Part shown: positions 49,378-50,951 of the stretch, in pieces
Layout: the number at the start of each line of letters is the position of its first letter
Position numbering within the stretch: the stretch's first letter is position 1
DNA from: Tritrichomonas foetus
Taxonomy: Eukaryota > Parabasalia > Tritrichomonadida > Tritrichomonadidae
Assembly (NCBI GenBank): GCA_001839685.1
Contig: MLAK01000880.1
Span: forward strand, 1 to 50,951
DNA: 50,951 bases
Direction: 5' to 3'
The notes under the pieces: model-generated
Seen by the model: only the letters and a program-made list of their open reading frames with translations
Databases searched by the model: none
What the model was told of the DNA's origin: nothing
Made by a program: the position numbers and the translations under genes

Positions 49378-50067
49378 TTATAAATCAAGTTCTGAATCTT
49401 CACTATCTTGTCTAACATGGCTGATCGTTTTTGGCGATCCCAGCGTTTTCGAGGCTCCAGTCACATTCAGCGCGCTCGACACATTTAATGGATTCACTGT
49501 GTTCGCCTTTTTAGGTGAAGGTGAATTCATTGCAGAATTGACCCTCACGCCTTTGAAATTCTTGTTTTCGTCATTTTCATCATCTGAAAATTTTGTGTTT
49601 GGATCGACTTTGGAAACTGTAGAATACCTCGTCATTGTCTTTGGTGAGCGTGGCAAGAATGATTTTTGCATACCAACTGGACTTGGTGGCCTATTGAGAG
49701 ATCGATGATAATCCAGCAAATCTCGAAGAGGTTTGTCTTTCCTCTTAAATTTCAGATCGCGTTCATTTCCGTTTGCTGTGATTTTGAATTGTTTGCTTGA
49801 TTCTTTTTGATAGGATTGATTTGTCAATGGAAGTTCGGCTGTTCGGTTTTTCAAGTAGGCGCGAACGATACAGTTTGCAATGGCGAAGGAGCGAAGGTCG
49901 ATTAATTCTGCATATTTAAAGACAGGTTTTAAGCGGGGTGATTTTACAGCGTGCTCGAGAACTTGGCTAAAAATTTCGGCTTTAAGGTGATTTATCTCAC
50001 CGCTTTTTCTCATCTCGTCCAGGACGCGTTCCTGGAAGGGATTCAGCTGATTCTCTGTTGAATCCAT
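49378..50067 (-). CDS. possible FOP/LisH-type centrosomal protein, 229 aa
   Basis: The N-terminal 80 residues are helical: FQERVLDEMRKSGEINHLKA, with later AIANCIVRAYLKN. This recalls the N-terminus of FOP/CEP43-like proteins (a helix with an HLKA/RIKAE-type motif followed by a LisH pair), which dimerise at centrosomes and basal bodies. The match is by pattern only. The remainder is disordered, basic and rich in Ser-Pro (RPPSPVG, RSPKT, SPSPKK, GSPKT), with an acidic end SEDSELDL, and is likely phosphorylated. The stop is followed by AAA, giving TAAA. No Inr is apparent. Confidence 0.6.
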   Translation of the reverse strand: MDSTENQLNPFQERVLDEMRKSGEINHLKAEIFSQVLEHAVKSPRLKPVFKYAELIDLRSFAIANCIVRAYLKNRTAELPLTNQSYQKESSKQFKITANGNERDLKFKRKDKPLRDLLDYHRSLNRPPSPVGMQKSFLPRSPKTMTRYSTVSKVDPNTKFSDDENDENKNFKGVRVNSAMNSPSPKKANTVNPLNVSSALNVTGASKTLGSPKTISHVRQDSEDSELDL

Positions 50068-50951
50068 TTTCTCCTTTAACGGTCGATTTTGTATAAAAAT
50101 ACCGTTATACGATCAAAATCTACAGAATTCATATGTAAAATTTATTTCACCTAAATTGTATTTAAATGTGATTTTATTTTGTTATGTTTGAAGCTTTCCT
50201 CGAAGAATTAACACAATCATTCATGCAATTGACTAAAACATCCATTCATGAAATGATAATTTCGAACTCAATGCATTAGCAACAGTGTAAGAAATCAATA
50301 TTATTAATCCAGAAAATATATATATATATATATATATAAATATATGTATATGCATATCTATATTGATATAGAAAGGTATGTTGGATTACCATTATAAGCG
50401 AAGATTGGAATCGATTGATAATGATTAATGAATGCTTTTTTGATATTCCGAAAATGTCTATTGATTAGGAATACTTTTCCCACAAAAATTTTGGGGTTAT
50501 GAATCAAGTGATGATGAAATTTAAGTCATTATTGCTATGACTAAAATATGTAAAAAATAATGATGTTTCTTTATGAATTCATAAAAATTGTTATGCTGAA
50601 ATTTAGTCATAATAAAATACTAAAATTGATTCGTAATTGAGAATGTTCCTCATCTATTAATTGTAAGATTCATAATTTAGAATGCTTCTTCAAGCTGTGT
50701 GAATATCGAATCATTATACAAATTACTTGATTCGTTCAAATTCAAGTAATTATAGGGTGTCCGGAGGCGTGATGTCACTACCCACATTAGAAGTGAAATC
50801 AATACATTATATTTATAAATAATAAACTATGCAATGTTAACATAAAAATTTTGAAAACAATTTTTTTTTCTCTTGACTGAAAATAGAGATAAAGAATCTT
50901 TTTCATAAAAAAAAAGAATAATTTATAAACGTACACGATGCACGTTTATTA
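50068..50951. other. intergenic to window end, no gene seen
   Basis: 884 AT-rich bases upstream of the FOP-like gene, holding its promoter. Apart from a TA microsatellite there is no pattern or coding frame. Confidence 0.5.
50316..50338. repeat. TA microsatellite
   Basis: Twenty-three bases of alternating A and T, followed by further TATATG-like sequence. Confidence 0.9.

Noticed and set aside
50730..50750. GTTCAAATT-like tRNA B-box
   Set aside because: Does not fit the B-box consensus at the last base and no A-box or cloverleaf is visible around it.

Overview
The window looks like nuclear DNA of a parabasalid protist, most likely a trichomonad close to Tritrichomonas or Trichomonas. The evidence is combined: very AT-rich spacers, long intronless genes, several protein kinases including a casein kinase 1 and an NDR kinase, a bacterial-type glucokinase, DUF3447/ankyrin and Sel1-like sequences, and a TCA(C/T)T(A/T) initiator a few bases upstream of many start codons. 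Many stop codons also run directly into TAAA. Species assignment is inference.

Layout. 1-5.3 kb: a membrane-anchored C39-like peptidase diverging from a small coiled-coil gene, a CAMK-like kinase and a small unknown gene. 5.3-7.7 kb: no convincing gene. 7.75-11.9 kb: glucokinase convergent with an NDR-type kinase that has a long FG/Gln-rich tail. 12.6-15.2 kb: a DUF3447/ankyrin gene whose 3' part is broken into about nine repeat remnants. 16.2-22.8 kb: a second CAMK-like kinase, a type-B carboxylesterase, a small unknown gene and an Nsa1/WDR74-like WD40 protein. 23.0-28.3 kb: a decayed gene, an RRM protein, a large coiled-coil protein and a bacterial-type sirtuin. 28.4-33.6 kb: an 18-bp minisatellite, a Tubby-like protein and a 1055-residue acidic disordered protein. 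33.9-39.4 kb: a CK1 kinase diverging from a HELQ/POLQ-type helicase. 39.4-44.5 kb: a gene-poor stretch with a Sel1-repeat relic, two other coding-like relics, one small ORF and a 500-bp inverted-repeat element flanked by TA. 44.6-50.1 kb: a Rab GTPase, a LisH/CTLH-WD40 protein, a hexose-type MFS transporter and a possible FOP-like protein.

The genes do not form an operon or one pathway; they are single housekeeping, signalling and trafficking genes. Hexose transporter and glucokinase both belong to sugar uptake and entry into glycolysis but are 40 kb apart. Several start codons were moved from the longest reading frame to an internal ATG because the frame otherwise begins at TTG or because an initiator motif lies just upstream of the internal ATG. 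I did not find tRNA, rRNA or CRISPR sequences by eye. I see no clear novel multi-gene system; the most unusual items are the interrupted ankyrin array, the TA-flanked inverted-repeat element, the NDR kinase tail and the cluster of gene relics.
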